Shown: positions 23,217 through 31,263 of the stretch, piece after piece
Position numbering within the stretch: position 1 is the stretch's first letter
Layout of the letters: every line of letters starts with the position of its first letter
From: 3-1-20CM-4-69-9 sp035623685
GTDB taxonomy: Bacteria; Actinomycetota; Thermoleophilia; Gaiellales; Gaiellaceae
Direction of reading: 5' to 3'
Assembly: GCA_035623685.1 (NCBI GenBank)
Contig: DASPSY010000081.1
Coordinates: 21,562 to 85,561, forward strand
DNA length: 64,000 nt
Translations under genes and position numbers: made by a program
Notes under the pieces: generated by a model
Seen by the model: only the letters and a program-made list of their open reading frames with translations
What the model was told of the DNA's origin: nothing
The model's database searches: none

Positions 23217-24314
23217 CTATGCGGTTTCGGGCGGCAACGCTTCTGGCTGGCCGTCCCGCCGATGATGGCGGAGGTAGTCGAGGAACAGGACCTGCAGCGC
23301 GCCGACGACGGGGATCGCCGCGAGCGCCCCGAGCACCCCGGCCAGCTCGGCGCCGACCAGCACCGACACGAGGACGAGCAGGGGCGAGAGCCGCACCGTG
23401 CGTCCGTAGACGAGCGGCTGGAGAACGTGGTTCTCGACCTGCTGGTAGACGATGAAGAACACGATCACCACGATCCCGGCGACGATCGAGTGGATGAACG
23501 CCACGATCGCGATGATCACGCCGGCGATGGTCGCGCCGGCAAGCGGAACGAGGTCGAGGATCCCGACGACGAGGCCGAGCGCGACGTAGTACGGGACGCC
23601 CATGATCAGCAGCACGACCGCGGTCGAGACGCCGGCGATCAGGCTGATCAGCAGGTTCCCGGTCACGTAGCCGCCGACCGTCCGGTAGATGTCGCGGCCG
23701 ACCGCGCGCCAACGGACCTGCGACTCCGGGCTGAGGAGGCCGTAGCCGCGCTCCACCCAGGCCGGCCCCTCGACCAGCATGAAGAAGGTCATGAAGACGA
23801 CCGTCACCGTCCCGACGACGGCGGTGATCACGCCTTTCGTCACCGCCACCGCAGTCCCCGACAGTCCGAACAGCCGCTCTGCGCCGCCGTGACTCAAAGC
23901 GTTCCTCGCCTTGTCGACGAGGTGGTACTTGGTCTGCAGGAAACCGAGCCGGCCGCGTCCCCTCGTGAGGTCGTGCAGGTAGCTCGGCACCTTGTGCGCA
24001 AAGCCGGAGACCTGGTGGACGAGCGTCGGGATGAAGAGCGCGCCGATCGCGGCGACCACTGCGACCGTGCCGAGCATGACGATCGACGCGGCAAGCGCAC
24101 GATGCCCGTGGAAACGACGCTCGAGCCGATCGACGAGTGGATTGAGCGCGAGCGCGAGGAAGAGCGCGATCACGATCCACGCGAGGATGTGCCTCGACAC
24201 CCAGATGACCTCGAGGATCGCGGCGACCGAGAGGATGACGCCGGTGACGACGAGGACCGTCCGGGGACGGAAGTGGACCACGCGCTCGCGCTCCGCCTGC
24301 AAGGCGTGCAGCAT
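23217..24314 (-). CDS. AI-2E/PerM-family membrane transporter
   Basis: A 365-residue integral membrane protein of the AI-2E exporter (PerM, UPF0118) family. It has a pair of N-terminal helices, a central soluble region and a C-terminal cluster of about five helices containing LGLVVGILDLVPLAGATIAGVIIA and YQQVENHVLQPLVYGR, the family's most conserved segment. Members export small molecules or act in Na+/H+ exchange, and the substrate here is not predictable. The frame is open upstream to 24809 but that part is antisense to the cyclophilin gene. Confidence 0.88.
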   Translation of the reverse strand: MLHALQAERERVVHFRPRTVLVVTGVILSVAAILEVIWVSRHILAWIVIALFLALALNPLVDRLERRFHGHRALAASIVMLGTVAVVAAIGALFIPTLVHQVSGFAHKVPSYLHDLTRGRGRLGFLQTKYHLVDKARNALSHGGAERLFGLSGTAVAVTKGVITAVVGTVTVVFMTFFMLVEGPAWVERGYGLLSPESQVRWRAVGRDIYRTVGGYVTGNLLISLIAGVSTAVVLLIMGVPYYVALGLVVGILDLVPLAGATIAGVIIAIVAFIHSIVAGIVVIVFFIVYQQVENHVLQPLVYGRTVRLSPLLVLVSVLVGAELAGVLGALAAIPVVGALQVLFLDYLRHHRRDGQPEALPPETA

Positions 24315-24392
24315 CGCGGGATCGCCGGACGGTACGTTTGACGCTTGCCCGAGAGCCGCAGCGCATGCGCGGATCGCGAAAGGAGACCACCG

Positions 24393-24857
24393 ATGAACGC
24401 TGTCCTGCAGACCAATCACGGCCCGATCGAGCTCGAGCTCTTCCCGGAGGACGCCCCGAAGACGGTCGACAACTTCGTGAAACTCGGGCGCGACGGCTTC
24501 TACGACGGCGTCATCTTCCACCGCGTCATCCCCGAGTTCATGATCCAGGGAGGCGACCCGACCGGAACCGGGACCGGTGGCCCGGGGTACACCTTCGAGG
24601 ACGAGTTCAACGACAACAAAGTCGTCCGCGGCGCGCTCGCGATGGCGAATGCCGGTCCGAACACGAACGGGTCGCAGTTCTTCATCGTCGTTTCCGACGC
24701 GTGTCCGTGGCTCGACGGAAAGCACACGGTGTTCGGGCAGGTCACGAGCGGCATGGAGGTCGTCGACACGATCTCGGGACTGCCGCGCGACGGGCGCGAC
24801 AAGCCGCACGACGACGCGTTCATCGAGCGAGTCGAGCTCGGCGCCGAACCCGAGTAG
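24393..24857 (+). CDS. Cyclophilin-type peptidyl-prolyl cis-trans isomerase
   Basis: A 154-residue cytoplasmic cyclophilin. The active-site sequence is FHRVIPEFMIQGGDP, then MANAGPNTNGSQFFI, PWLDGKHTVFG and the C-terminal VELG. The catalytic Arg, Phe, Met, Gln and His are present, while the tryptophan/leucine pocket position reads PWLDGK. No signal peptide is present. AAAGGAG 8 nt before the ATG at 24393 fixes the start and argues against the in-frame ATG-type start at 24345. Confidence 0.95.
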   Translation: MNAVLQTNHGPIELELFPEDAPKTVDNFVKLGRDGFYDGVIFHRVIPEFMIQGGDPTGTGTGGPGYTFEDEFNDNKVVRGALAMANAGPNTNGSQFFIVVSDACPWLDGKHTVFGQVTSGMEVVDTISGLPRDGRDKPHDDAFIERVELGAEPE

Positions 24858-24881
24858 CCGACGCGCTGGACCGTCCGCGGA

Positions 24882-24952
24882 AGCGCCCGACCGGGGTCGA
24901 ACCGGTGACTAGAGCTTGGAAGGCTCTCGTGTTACCACTACACCACGGGCGC
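24882..24952 (-). tRNA. tRNA-Gly (anticodon UCC)
   Basis: A 71-nt cloverleaf with acceptor GCGCCCG/CGGGCGC, anticodon stem AGAGC/GCTCT with loop CTTCCAA and T-loop TTCGACC. The discriminator is U, as usual for glycine. CCA is not encoded. Confidence 0.95.
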
Positions 24953-24968
24953 GCGCGACGAGTCGCAG

Positions 24969-24974
24969 TAGCGT
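24969..24974 (+). promoter_or_regulatory. -10-like TAGCGT before the CtaG-like gene
   Basis: TAGCGT ends 6 nt before the ATG at 24981, between that start and the divergent tRNA-Gly. Confidence 0.35.
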
Positions 24975-24980
24975 AGCGGC

Positions 24981-25739
24981 ATGGACCCGTATGCGTGGCC
25001 GCCGGACTGGCACGTGTTCGTGGTCACGCCGCTGCTGGTCGGTGCGTATGCCTACGGCGCGCGACGGTATCCGCCGTCCCGGCCGCGCGTCGTGGCGTTC
25101 GCGTTCTCTCAGGTTCTCCTGCTCGCCGTCTTCCTGACGCCGATCGAGACGATCGCGCTCCGCTACCTCCTGTCCGTCCACCTGTTGCAGAACGTCGTCG
25201 TCGCCGAGTGGGCGCCGGGACTGGCAGTCCTCGGACTCGCACCCTCGCTCGCGCGCCGGCTCGAGCGGTTCACGGTCGTGCGCGTGCTGACGCACCCGCT
25301 GGTGGCGCTTCCGCTCTGGCTCGGCACGTACTACGTCTGGCACGTGCCGCCCGTCTACGACGCGGCGCTCCGGCATCAAGACTCGCTCATCCACCTCGAG
25401 CACGTCAGCTACTTCCTCGCGGGTGCGCTCATGTGGTGGCCCGTGATCCACGGGCGCATCTCTGACGGGATCAAGGCCGCGTACATGTTCGCCGCCTTCG
25501 TCCTCGTGTCGCCGCTCGGCCTGCTGCTCGCGCTCCTGCCGCGTCCGGTCTATTCGTTCTACGTGCACGCTCCGCGACTGTGGGGTCTCGGCCATCTCGC
25601 GGACCAGCAGATCGCGGGACTGACGATGGTGGCGGAGGAGGCGATCGTGTTCTTCGCGGTGTTCGCCTACTACATGACGCGTTTCTTCCGGAGCGAGGCG
25701 ATCGCCGGCGTCTACGGCGTCAGCGGAAGCCGCCGATGA
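24981..25739 (+). CDS. Cytochrome c oxidase assembly protein, caa3-type CtaG
   Basis: A 252-residue membrane protein with about seven hydrophobic helices matching the CtaG_caa3 family, needed for assembly of caa3-type oxidase in Bacillus. It carries conserved histidines in YLLSVHLLQNVVV, VWHVPPVYDAAL and HLEHVSYFLAGALMWWPVI, which could hold a metal or haem. No oxidase structural genes are in the window. It lies close to the DUF2182/DUF1326 pair, another set of Cys/His-rich membrane-associated proteins. The last 20 bases overlap the convergent EamA-type gene. Confidence 0.85.
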   Translation: MDPYAWPPDWHVFVVTPLLVGAYAYGARRYPPSRPRVVAFAFSQVLLLAVFLTPIETIALRYLLSVHLLQNVVVAEWAPGLAVLGLAPSLARRLERFTVVRVLTHPLVALPLWLGTYYVWHVPPVYDAALRHQDSLIHLEHVSYFLAGALMWWPVIHGRISDGIKAAYMFAAFVLVSPLGLLLALLPRPVYSFYVHAPRLWGLGHLADQQIAGLTMVAEEAIVFFAVFAYYMTRFFRSEAIAGVYGVSGSRR

Positions 25740-26580
25740 GCGCACCCCCGGCGACGACGAGCAGCGCGGCCGCGAACAGGCGCACGTTCACGTTCTCCGA
25801 CCGGCGCAGGACGACCGCTCCGATCACGACGGCCCACAGCGACTCCGTCGCGTAGAGAGGCGCGACGACGGTGACACGGCCGCGTTCGAAGGCCGTCAGC
25901 AGAAACGCGTACGCACTGCCGTAGAGCACGCCGGCGACGACGAACGGGCGCGCGGCGAGGCGCATGCGCGGGACGAACGAGCCCTCCAGCGCGACGAGGA
26001 GCATCATCACGACGGTGGCCGCGGCCATCGAGCACGCTGCGGCGACGACGCCCGGGACGTGGTCGCCTCGCTCCGCCCAACGGACGAAGTTGTCACGCAC
26101 GGAGAAGAGCGCAGCACCGGCGACTCCAAAGGCCGTACCGACGGAGAGCAGACCGCGGAGGCCTCCGCGCTCCCACGCGAGCATCATTCCACCGACGACG
26201 ATGAAGATCGTCCCGAGGACGAGGCTCGCACGAACCGGCTCGCCGAGCAGCGCGATCGCGATCACCGCGGAGAGCACGGGGGCGACCCCGACGAGGATCG
26301 CCGTCCGCGACGGGCCGATCAACGAGACCGCGCGCGTGAACAGCACCTGACTGATCCCGGGTGCGATCACGCCGACCACGAAGAACGGCCAGGTCTCTTC
26401 CCACGGCACACGAGACCACTGACCGAAAGCCGCTGCGATCGCGACGCAGACGAGACAGGCGATGGTCGTCGTCGCGAGCGAGCCTGCGTCTGGATCCGCG
26501 CCGGATCGAAGCGCAACCCGGATCGCGACGGCGAGCCCACCGAAGCAGAGCGCGGCCGCCGCCGCGAGCGCGACCGCCAC
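25720..26580 (-). CDS. EamA/DMT-superfamily transporter
   Basis: A 286-residue protein with ten hydrophobic segments arranged as two EamA repeats. The junctions ALLGEPVRASLVLGTIFIVVGG and LYATESLWAVVIGA match the conserved positions. Such proteins export or import metabolites, and the substrate is unknown. The start is GTG at 26580. It is divergent from the DUF2182 gene and convergent, with overlap, to the CtaG-like gene. Confidence 0.85.
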   Translation of the reverse strand: MAVALAAAAALCFGGLAVAIRVALRSGADPDAGSLATTTIACLVCVAIAAAFGQWSRVPWEETWPFFVVGVIAPGISQVLFTRAVSLIGPSRTAILVGVAPVLSAVIAIALLGEPVRASLVLGTIFIVVGGMMLAWERGGLRGLLSVGTAFGVAGAALFSVRDNFVRWAERGDHVPGVVAAACSMAAATVVMMLLVALEGSFVPRMRLAARPFVVAGVLYGSAYAFLLTAFERGRVTVVAPLYATESLWAVVIGAVVLRRSENVNVRLFAAALLVVAGGALIGGFR

Positions 26581-26664
26581 TCAGTCCCAGTCGTGGTGTA
26601 CGACGTCGTGCGCAAGCGTCGTCGTTTTGCTCGCCGTGGTCATGGTCGTATCGTCTCCTCAATC

Positions 26665-27522
26665 TTGACCGCGCGCACGATTCAGCAGGGAACGCTGCTC
26701 CTCGGGGCGGCACTCGCGACCTGGATCGTGACCGTCGTGCGGATGCGCGGCATGGACGCGGGGCCTGGAACCGACCTCGGTGGGCTCGGCTGGTTCGTAG
26801 GGATCTGGGTGACGATGATGGCCGCGATGATGCTGCCGTCCGTCGCGCCGATGGTCTTGCTCTTCGATCGAGTCTCGGCCGAGCGAGCTCGACGCGGCCA
26901 GCGGTACGTGCCGACATGGATTTTCGTGGCGTCGTACTTCGCGGTGTGGACGGTGTACGGGCTCGGCGCCTACGCGCTGTACCGCGGGATCCGCTCGCTC
27001 GGAATCGGGTACCTCGACTGGGACCGCGGCGGACCGTACGTCGTCGGCGCGCTCATCGCCTTCGCCGGGATCTACGAGCTCACGCCGCTCAAGAACGTCT
27101 GTCTCCGACACTGCCGCTCGCCGCTGCACTTCGTCCTCGGCGGCTGGCGCGACGGCGTCGGTGGCGCGATGCGCATGGGTGCCGAGCACGGCGCGTACTG
27201 CGTCGGCTGCTGCTGGGGCCTGATGATCGTGCTGTTCGCGCTCGGCGTCATGAGCATCGCCTGGATGGCCGTCGTGGCCGCACTCGTCTTCGCGCAGAAG
27301 GTCCTGCCGTACGGCGAGCGCCTGGTCTGGGTGTTCGCCGTCGCATTCGTCGCCGTCGGCGTGTGGATCGCCGCCGCGCCGGGGACAGTGCCGGGCCTCA
27401 CCCAGCCGAACTCGCCGGCGGCCGACGAGGCGCGGATGCGGATGATGCACCGGCAGCCAGGACTGTCACAGCGGCAGATGCCGGGGATGACGACGAGCGG
27501 CGGCTCGTCGATGACGCCCTAG
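26665..27522 (+). CDS. DUF2182 predicted metal-binding membrane protein
   Basis: A polytopic membrane protein of the DUF2182 family (about 285 residues from a TTG at 26665). Signatures are WIVTVVRMRGMDAGPGTD, MMAAMMLPSVAPM, LTPLKNVCLRHCRSPL and GAEHGAYCVGCCWGLM, the Cys/His-rich part that led to its prediction as metal-binding. The C-terminal tail is rich in Met, His and Gln. The frame is open far upstream, but that part is antisense to the EamA gene. The TTG is chosen because TATCGT lies 10 nt before it and the first helix begins soon after. The stop shares CTAG with the DUF1326 gene stop. Confidence 0.75.
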   Translation: MTARTIQQGTLLLGAALATWIVTVVRMRGMDAGPGTDLGGLGWFVGIWVTMMAAMMLPSVAPMVLLFDRVSAERARRGQRYVPTWIFVASYFAVWTVYGLGAYALYRGIRSLGIGYLDWDRGGPYVVGALIAFAGIYELTPLKNVCLRHCRSPLHFVLGGWRDGVGGAMRMGAEHGAYCVGCCWGLMIVLFALGVMSIAWMAVVAALVFAQKVLPYGERLVWVFAVAFVAVGVWIAAAPGTVPGLTQPNSPAADEARMRMMHRQPGLSQRQMPGMTTSGGSSMTP

Positions 27523-28193
27523 GCGAAGGCCTTGTCGACGACCGTCGGCACGAACCGCGGGTTGCGGAAGTCGCTGCCGTGGCGCACGAACGCGAGCGTG
27601 CTGTGGCTGTCGCTCAGCTCGAACGCGATCGCTCCTCTCGAACGGATGTGCTTTGCGAGCGCCGTCTCTGCTTCCTCGTCCGGGCCGGTGTACTCCATGC
27701 CACCCGGGATCCGGACGACTGCCCGGTACGGATCGGGAGGCTCGATCCCCCTCAGCGTCTCGACCTCGGTCTCGAGGATTCCCTCGCCGACCTTGAGCTG
27801 TGCCGTGCGCTGCTCGAGGTCGACCGCGAACTCGATCGGCGCGACGATCGGGTCGTGAACGGTCGGGCACACGAAGCTGAACACCTCGAAGAGAGCGTCG
27901 CCGTGCCTGCCGCTCGTGACCTCGACGATGGCCTGCCGTTGCGCCTCCGTCGCGTTCGTGTCGAGCAGCAGCTGCACCTCGCCGTTGCCCTCGTGAATCG
28001 GACCGGGCCAGCGAACCGTGCTGGCGTAGCTCACCCCCGCGAGGTCGACCTCGCCGAAGAATCCCTTCGTCACGTGCATCGCGACCATTCCCACGCAGTG
28101 CCCCTGCGTGGGGCGCTGATTGAAGTCGCACGGACACCCCGGATCGCAGCTGCAGTTCTTGATCCAGAGCCCTTCGATGTACCACTCGGTCAT
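27519..28193 (-). CDS. DUF1326 domain protein
   Basis: A 224-residue soluble protein of the DUF1326 family. The N-terminus carries a dense metal-ligand cluster (C14, C16, C20, C22, H32, C33) in the NCSCDPGCPCDF...GHC region. The rest is a beta-rich domain with GEVDLAGV and RIPGGMEYTG. DUF1326 and DUF2182 proteins recur as neighbours, sometimes fused, across bacteria. Here they face each other and end on the same CTAG. The function is unknown, and metal handling is inferred from the ligands only. Confidence 0.82.
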   Translation of the reverse strand: MTEWYIEGLWIKNCSCDPGCPCDFNQRPTQGHCVGMVAMHVTKGFFGEVDLAGVSYASTVRWPGPIHEGNGEVQLLLDTNATEAQRQAIVEVTSGRHGDALFEVFSFVCPTVHDPIVAPIEFAVDLEQRTAQLKVGEGILETEVETLRGIEPPDPYRAVVRIPGGMEYTGPDEEAETALAKHIRSRGAIAFELSDSHSTLAFVRHGSDFRNPRFVPTVVDKAFA

Positions 28194-28221
28194 CCGGTCT
28201 CCCGCCGTCGCGGCCGCAGAA

Positions 28222-28295
28222 TCGGGACGGCCAGATTCGAACTGGCGACCTCTCGCTCCCAAAGCGAGCGCGCTACCAGGCTGCGCCACGTCCCG
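28222..28295 (-). tRNA. tRNA-Pro (anticodon UGG)
   Basis: A 74-nt cloverleaf with acceptor CGGGACG/CGTCCCG, anticodon stem CTCGC/GCGAG with loop TTTGGGA, T-loop TTCGAAT and discriminator A. CCA is not encoded. Confidence 0.95.
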
Positions 28296-28435
28296 CAGGA
28301 GAGAGTGTAGGGGCGGCCGAGGCCCGCTGCCCGACGGTCATTTCTCCACTGGATGGGCTGTTTGCAGGGACTTTTGCGCCAGATCTCACCCTGATGGGGG
28401 ATGGCGCCGACCACCGGCTTCTAGAGACTGCCCCC

Positions 28436-28903
28436 ATGCACAAGACGGGGGGTGTGCTTGTGTGTCTCGTTGCAGCCGCGATCCTGCTCGCAACGGCTGC
28501 GGTGGCGTCGGCGCGTCGGTTGTCCGGGTCCGAGTGGTCGATCCTCCACGCGATGAACCAGGCCCGCACGAGCCGCGGACTTCGTCCCCTGCGACTGGAC
28601 TTCCGCCTCGAACGGACGGCGCAGGCCCACTCCGAGGACATGCTCGACCACCAGTACTTCTCGCACGGCGCCTTTGCCACCCGTGTCCTGCAGTCGGGCG
28701 CGGCCGGTCCGGATTACGGCGAGAACCTCGCCTGGGGACCCGACAGCGCGCTCTGGGTCGTGAGCCAGTGGCTGGCGAGCCCCGGTCACCGTGCCAACCT
28801 CCTGCGGCCGGGCTTCCGCCGGGTTGGCGTCGGCACCGCCACGGGCACGTTCGACGGCCAGGCCGGTGCGCTCGTCGTCACGGCCGACTTCGCCGGCCAC
28901 TAG
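28436..28903 (+). CDS. Secreted CAP/SCP-domain protein (second copy)
   Basis: A 155-residue exported protein. A signal peptide of about 30 residues ends ASA, then a CAP domain follows with MNQARTSRGLRPLRLD, AQAHSEDMLDHQYFSHG, YGENLAWG and SPGHRANLLRPGFRRVGVG. The cavity His and Glu residues are present. The ATG at 28436 starts directly before the basic signal-peptide start. An in-frame start at 28394 would add a non-hydrophobic lead and is less likely. TAGAGA precedes the ATG by 9 nt. Confidence 0.87.
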   Translation: MHKTGGVLVCLVAAAILLATAAVASARRLSGSEWSILHAMNQARTSRGLRPLRLDFRLERTAQAHSEDMLDHQYFSHGAFATRVLQSGAAGPDYGENLAWGPDSALWVVSQWLASPGHRANLLRPGFRRVGVGTATGTFDGQAGALVVTADFAGH

Positions 28904-28976
28904 CCGCCGCGCTGTTCGGATTCGTGCCTGAGCGGGCATTTCCGCCGACCGAACCGCGCTTCTGCGGGTTACGAAG

Positions 28977-29131
28977 ATGGGCCGAACGGCCTATTGGAAA
29001 GGCCGGGCCGAGGCGGTAGCGTCACAGCCACTGGGCGATGCGAACCGCGGTGCGTTCCTGGCCTTGCAGTCCGCGGTGAGCACTGGAAAAGGCCCGTCGC
29101 CACCGACCCCCCCGAGCGACGGGTCTTTTCC
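28977..29131 (+). ncRNA. Candidate structured RNA/attenuator leader upstream of ispH
   Basis: The 296-nt gap before ispH holds no convincing gene but several strong helices. They are a GGCCG/CGGCC hairpin at 28980-28991, a 7-bp ACCGCGG/CCGCGGT stem (29044-29050 with 29071-29077), and a 15-bp hairpin at 29085-29131. The segment at 28996-29004 (GGAAAGGCC) can also pair with the right arm of that last hairpin at 29122-29131, which would open it. This is the layout of a switchable terminator. I could not match it to a known riboswitch class. Confidence 0.35.
29085..29131 (+). terminator. Intrinsic-terminator-like hairpin before ispH
   Basis: Arms 29085-29099 and 29117-29131 pair over 15 bp including one G-U, with a 17-nt loop that contains seven C in a row. 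The right arm ends in CTTTTCC, giving a short U-rich 3' side. It may end the CAP transcript or control ispH. Confidence 0.5.
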
Positions 29132-29185
29132 GTTTCGACGGCCGGTCGCCTGACGGTTCCGTCGGCGGCCCGCGAGACCTGTTGC

Positions 29186-29191
29186 TACCGT
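29186..29191 (+). promoter_or_regulatory. -10-like TACCGT before ispH
   Basis: TACCGT ends 8 nt before the GTG at 29200 and lies downstream of the hairpin at 29085-29131. If it is the real promoter, that hairpin is not in the ispH mRNA. Confidence 0.3.
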
Positions 29192-29199
29192 GGCCGACG

Positions 29200-30144
29200 G
29201 TGGTGAGGCGCGTGCTCTTGGCTTCGCCGCGCGGGTACTGCGCCGGAGTGGAGCGCGCGGTCGAGACGGTGGAACGAGCGCTCGAGGTGTACGGGCGCCC
29301 GGTCTATGTCCGCAAGCAGATCGTCCACAACGCACACGTGGTGCAGGAGCTCGAGGAGCGCGGCGCGGTGTTCGTCGAAGACGAGCGAGACGTTCCGGAG
29401 GGAGCGACCGTCGTTCTGTCCGCGCACGGCGTGGCCCCGGAGGTGCACCGGCGCGCAGCGGCCCGCGGCCTGCTCGCGATCGACGCGACGTGCCCACTCG
29501 TGACCAAGGTCCACGCGCAGGCGCGGCGGTACGCCGCAGCCGGTTACCGGATCGTGCTGATCGGCCATGCGGGGCACGAGGAGGTGATCGGGACGATGGG
29601 CGAGGCGCCGGAGGCGATCACGCTCGTGCAGTCGGCGGCCGAGGCGGAGGCCGTCGAGCTTCCGGACGGGCCGGTCGCGTACGTGACGCAGACGACGCTG
29701 TCCGTGGACGAGACGGCCGAGATCGTCGACGTGCTCAAACGCCGCTTCCCGTCGATCCGTGCGCCGCAGCGTGAGGACATCTGCTACGCGACCTCCAACC
29801 GGCAGTGGGCGGTCAAGAGGATGCTTCCGGAGGTGGACGTCCTGCTCGTGATCGGCTCCGTGAACTCGTCGAACTCGAACCGACTCGTCGACGTCGCGCG
29901 GTCCTCCGGCGTCGAGGCCCACCTGATCGACGACGAGAGCGAGATCGACGAGAGCTGGCTCGACGACGCCGACACGGTCGGCCTGACGTCGGGCGCATCC
30001 GTCCCGGAGCGACTCGTCCGGCGAGTCTGCGACTGGTTCCGCGCGCACGGCGTCACCGAGATCAAGGCGCACGCGCACGTCTACGAGGACGTGGTCTTCC
30101 GACTCCCGGTCGAGCTGCGCCGCGCGGAGACGCCGGCGGCATAG
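29200..30144 (+). CDS. ispH: 4-hydroxy-3-methylbut-2-enyl diphosphate reductase
   Basis: Last enzyme of the MEP isoprenoid pathway, reducing HMBPP to IPP and DMAPP with a [4Fe-4S] cluster. Three cluster cysteines are visible: C14 in RGYCAGV, C98 in DATCPL and C195 in DICYATSNRQ. Also present are QIVHNAHV, LSAHGV, IGHAGHEEVIG and SSNSNRL. The product is 314 residues from the GTG at 29200. GTG at 29203, GTG at 29212 and TTG at 29182 are alternatives in the same frame, and no Shine-Dalgarno sequence decides. The aminotransferase gene follows after 9 nt. Confidence 0.96.
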   Translation: MVRRVLLASPRGYCAGVERAVETVERALEVYGRPVYVRKQIVHNAHVVQELEERGAVFVEDERDVPEGATVVLSAHGVAPEVHRRAAARGLLAIDATCPLVTKVHAQARRYAAAGYRIVLIGHAGHEEVIGTMGEAPEAITLVQSAAEAEAVELPDGPVAYVTQTTLSVDETAEIVDVLKRRFPSIRAPQREDICYATSNRQWAVKRMLPEVDVLLVIGSVNSSNSNRLVDVARSSGVEAHLIDDESEIDESWLDDADTVGLTSGASVPERLVRRVCDWFRAHGVTEIKAHAHVYEDVVFRLPVELRRAETPAA

Positions 30145-30147
30145 TCT
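30142..30147 (+). promoter_or_regulatory. -10-like TAGTCT before the aminotransferase gene
   Basis: TAGTCT begins with the ispH stop codon and ends 6 nt before the GTG at 30154, so the aminotransferase could be transcribed separately. Confidence 0.35.
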
Positions 30148-30153
30148 CCGCCG

Positions 30154-31263
30154 GTGCGGGCGCGCCCCCACCGGCTCGAGCGGCTGCCGCAGCAGTACTT
30201 CACGGAGCTGCTCGCGCGGGTCGCCGCGGCCGCGACCGAGGACGGCGCGGCGCTCGTCGACCTCGGCCGCGGGAATCCGGAGACGCCGCCGCCCAGCCAT
30301 GTGATCGAGGCGCTAGGGCGCTCGGCAGACCGCTCCGACGTCCACGGCTACGCGCCGTTCGCAGGCCTGCCGGCTTTGAAGACTGCGATCGCATTGCGAT
30401 ACCGCAACGTCTACGGCGTCACGCTCGATCCCGAGCGCGAGATCGCCGTCGTGCCCGGCTCGAAGACGGCGTTGATGGAGTTCGCCCTCTGCACGGTGGA
30501 GCGCGGCGAGACGATCCTGCTGCCCGACCCGGGCTATGCGGACTACCCGTCGGCAGTGGCACTCGCCGGTGCGCAGCGTGCGTCGTTCACCGACTTCGCG
30601 CACGCGGACGGCGCAGCCCTCTATCTCAACTATCCGTCGAACCCGACGGCGGCGTGCGTGCCCGACGGTCTCTTCGACGAGGCGGTTCGCTGGGCCGAGC
30701 GGACCGGTGCGCTCGTGCTCCACGACTTCGCGTACGGCGATCTCGTCTTCGACGGACGAACGCCGCAGAGCTTCCTGCGCGCCGACGGCGCACGCGAGGT
30801 CGGCGTCGAGCTCTTCAGCATGTCGAAGTCCTACGGGATGGCCGGCTGGCGCCTCGGCTTCGTGCTCGGAAACGCTGAGCTCGTCTCGCGGATCGAGCTC
30901 CTCCAGGATCACGTCCTCGCCGGGATCTTCCGGCCGGTGCAGGAGGCGGGCATCGCAGCGCTCACCGGGCCGCAGGAGTCGGTGGACGAGCGTCGGGCGA
31001 CCTACGAGCGGCGCCGCAACCGAACGCTGCGGGCTCTGCAAGGCGTCCATGCCCAGAGCGAGGGAACCTTCTTCGTCTGGGTCGAGCTCCCGAGGGGCGT
31101 CACCGCCGAGCGCCTGCTCGTCGAACATCGCGTCGCAGTCGCACCGGGCGAGGGATTCGGGAGCCGCGGCCGTGGCTGGGCACGCCTGTCGCTGGCCGTT
31201 ACGGACGAGGTGCTCGAACTTGGTCTCGACCGGCTCGTGCAGGCGTTCGCTTCTCGCGGCTAG
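30154..31263 (+). CDS. PLP-dependent class I/II aminotransferase (DapL/PatA-like)
   Basis: A 369-residue fold-type I aminotransferase. Substrate and PLP motifs include LGRGNPETPPP, DPGYADYP, NYPSNPTA, HDFAYGDLVFDG, and SMSKSYGMAGWR with the Schiff-base lysine K225. The YPSNPTA/FAYGDL pattern resembles LL-diaminopimelate aminotransferases and related alanine/aspartate transaminases, so lysine or peptidoglycan synthesis is possible but not shown. The stop shares CTAG with the ileS stop on the other strand. Confidence 0.85.
   Translation: MRARPHRLERLPQQYFTELLARVAAAATEDGAALVDLGRGNPETPPPSHVIEALGRSADRSDVHGYAPFAGLPALKTAIALRYRNVYGVTLDPEREIAVVPGSKTALMEFALCTVERGETILLPDPGYADYPSAVALAGAQRASFTDFAHADGAALYLNYPSNPTAACVPDGLFDEAVRWAERTGALVLHDFAYGDLVFDGRTPQSFLRADGAREVGVELFSMSKSYGMAGWRLGFVLGNAELVSRIELLQDHVLAGIFRPVQEAGIAALTGPQESVDERRATYERRRNRTLRALQGVHAQSEGTFFVWVELPRGVTAERLLVEHRVAVAPGEGFGSRGRGWARLSLAVTDEVLELGLDRLVQAFASRG

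Noticed and set aside
19756..28295. Genomic island at a tRNA gene
   Set aside because: No integrase, transposase, direct repeat of a tRNA end or abrupt change of codon use is seen next to any of the six tRNA genes.
28977..29131. A cobalamin, c-di-GMP-I or ydaO riboswitch before ispH
   Set aside because: Short stretches look alike, but the conserved cores of these classes do not line up, so no class is assigned.
28994..29206. A 70-codon forward ORF in the gap before ispH
   Set aside because: It coincides with the hairpins and has no recognisable sequence. The RNA structure explains the region better.
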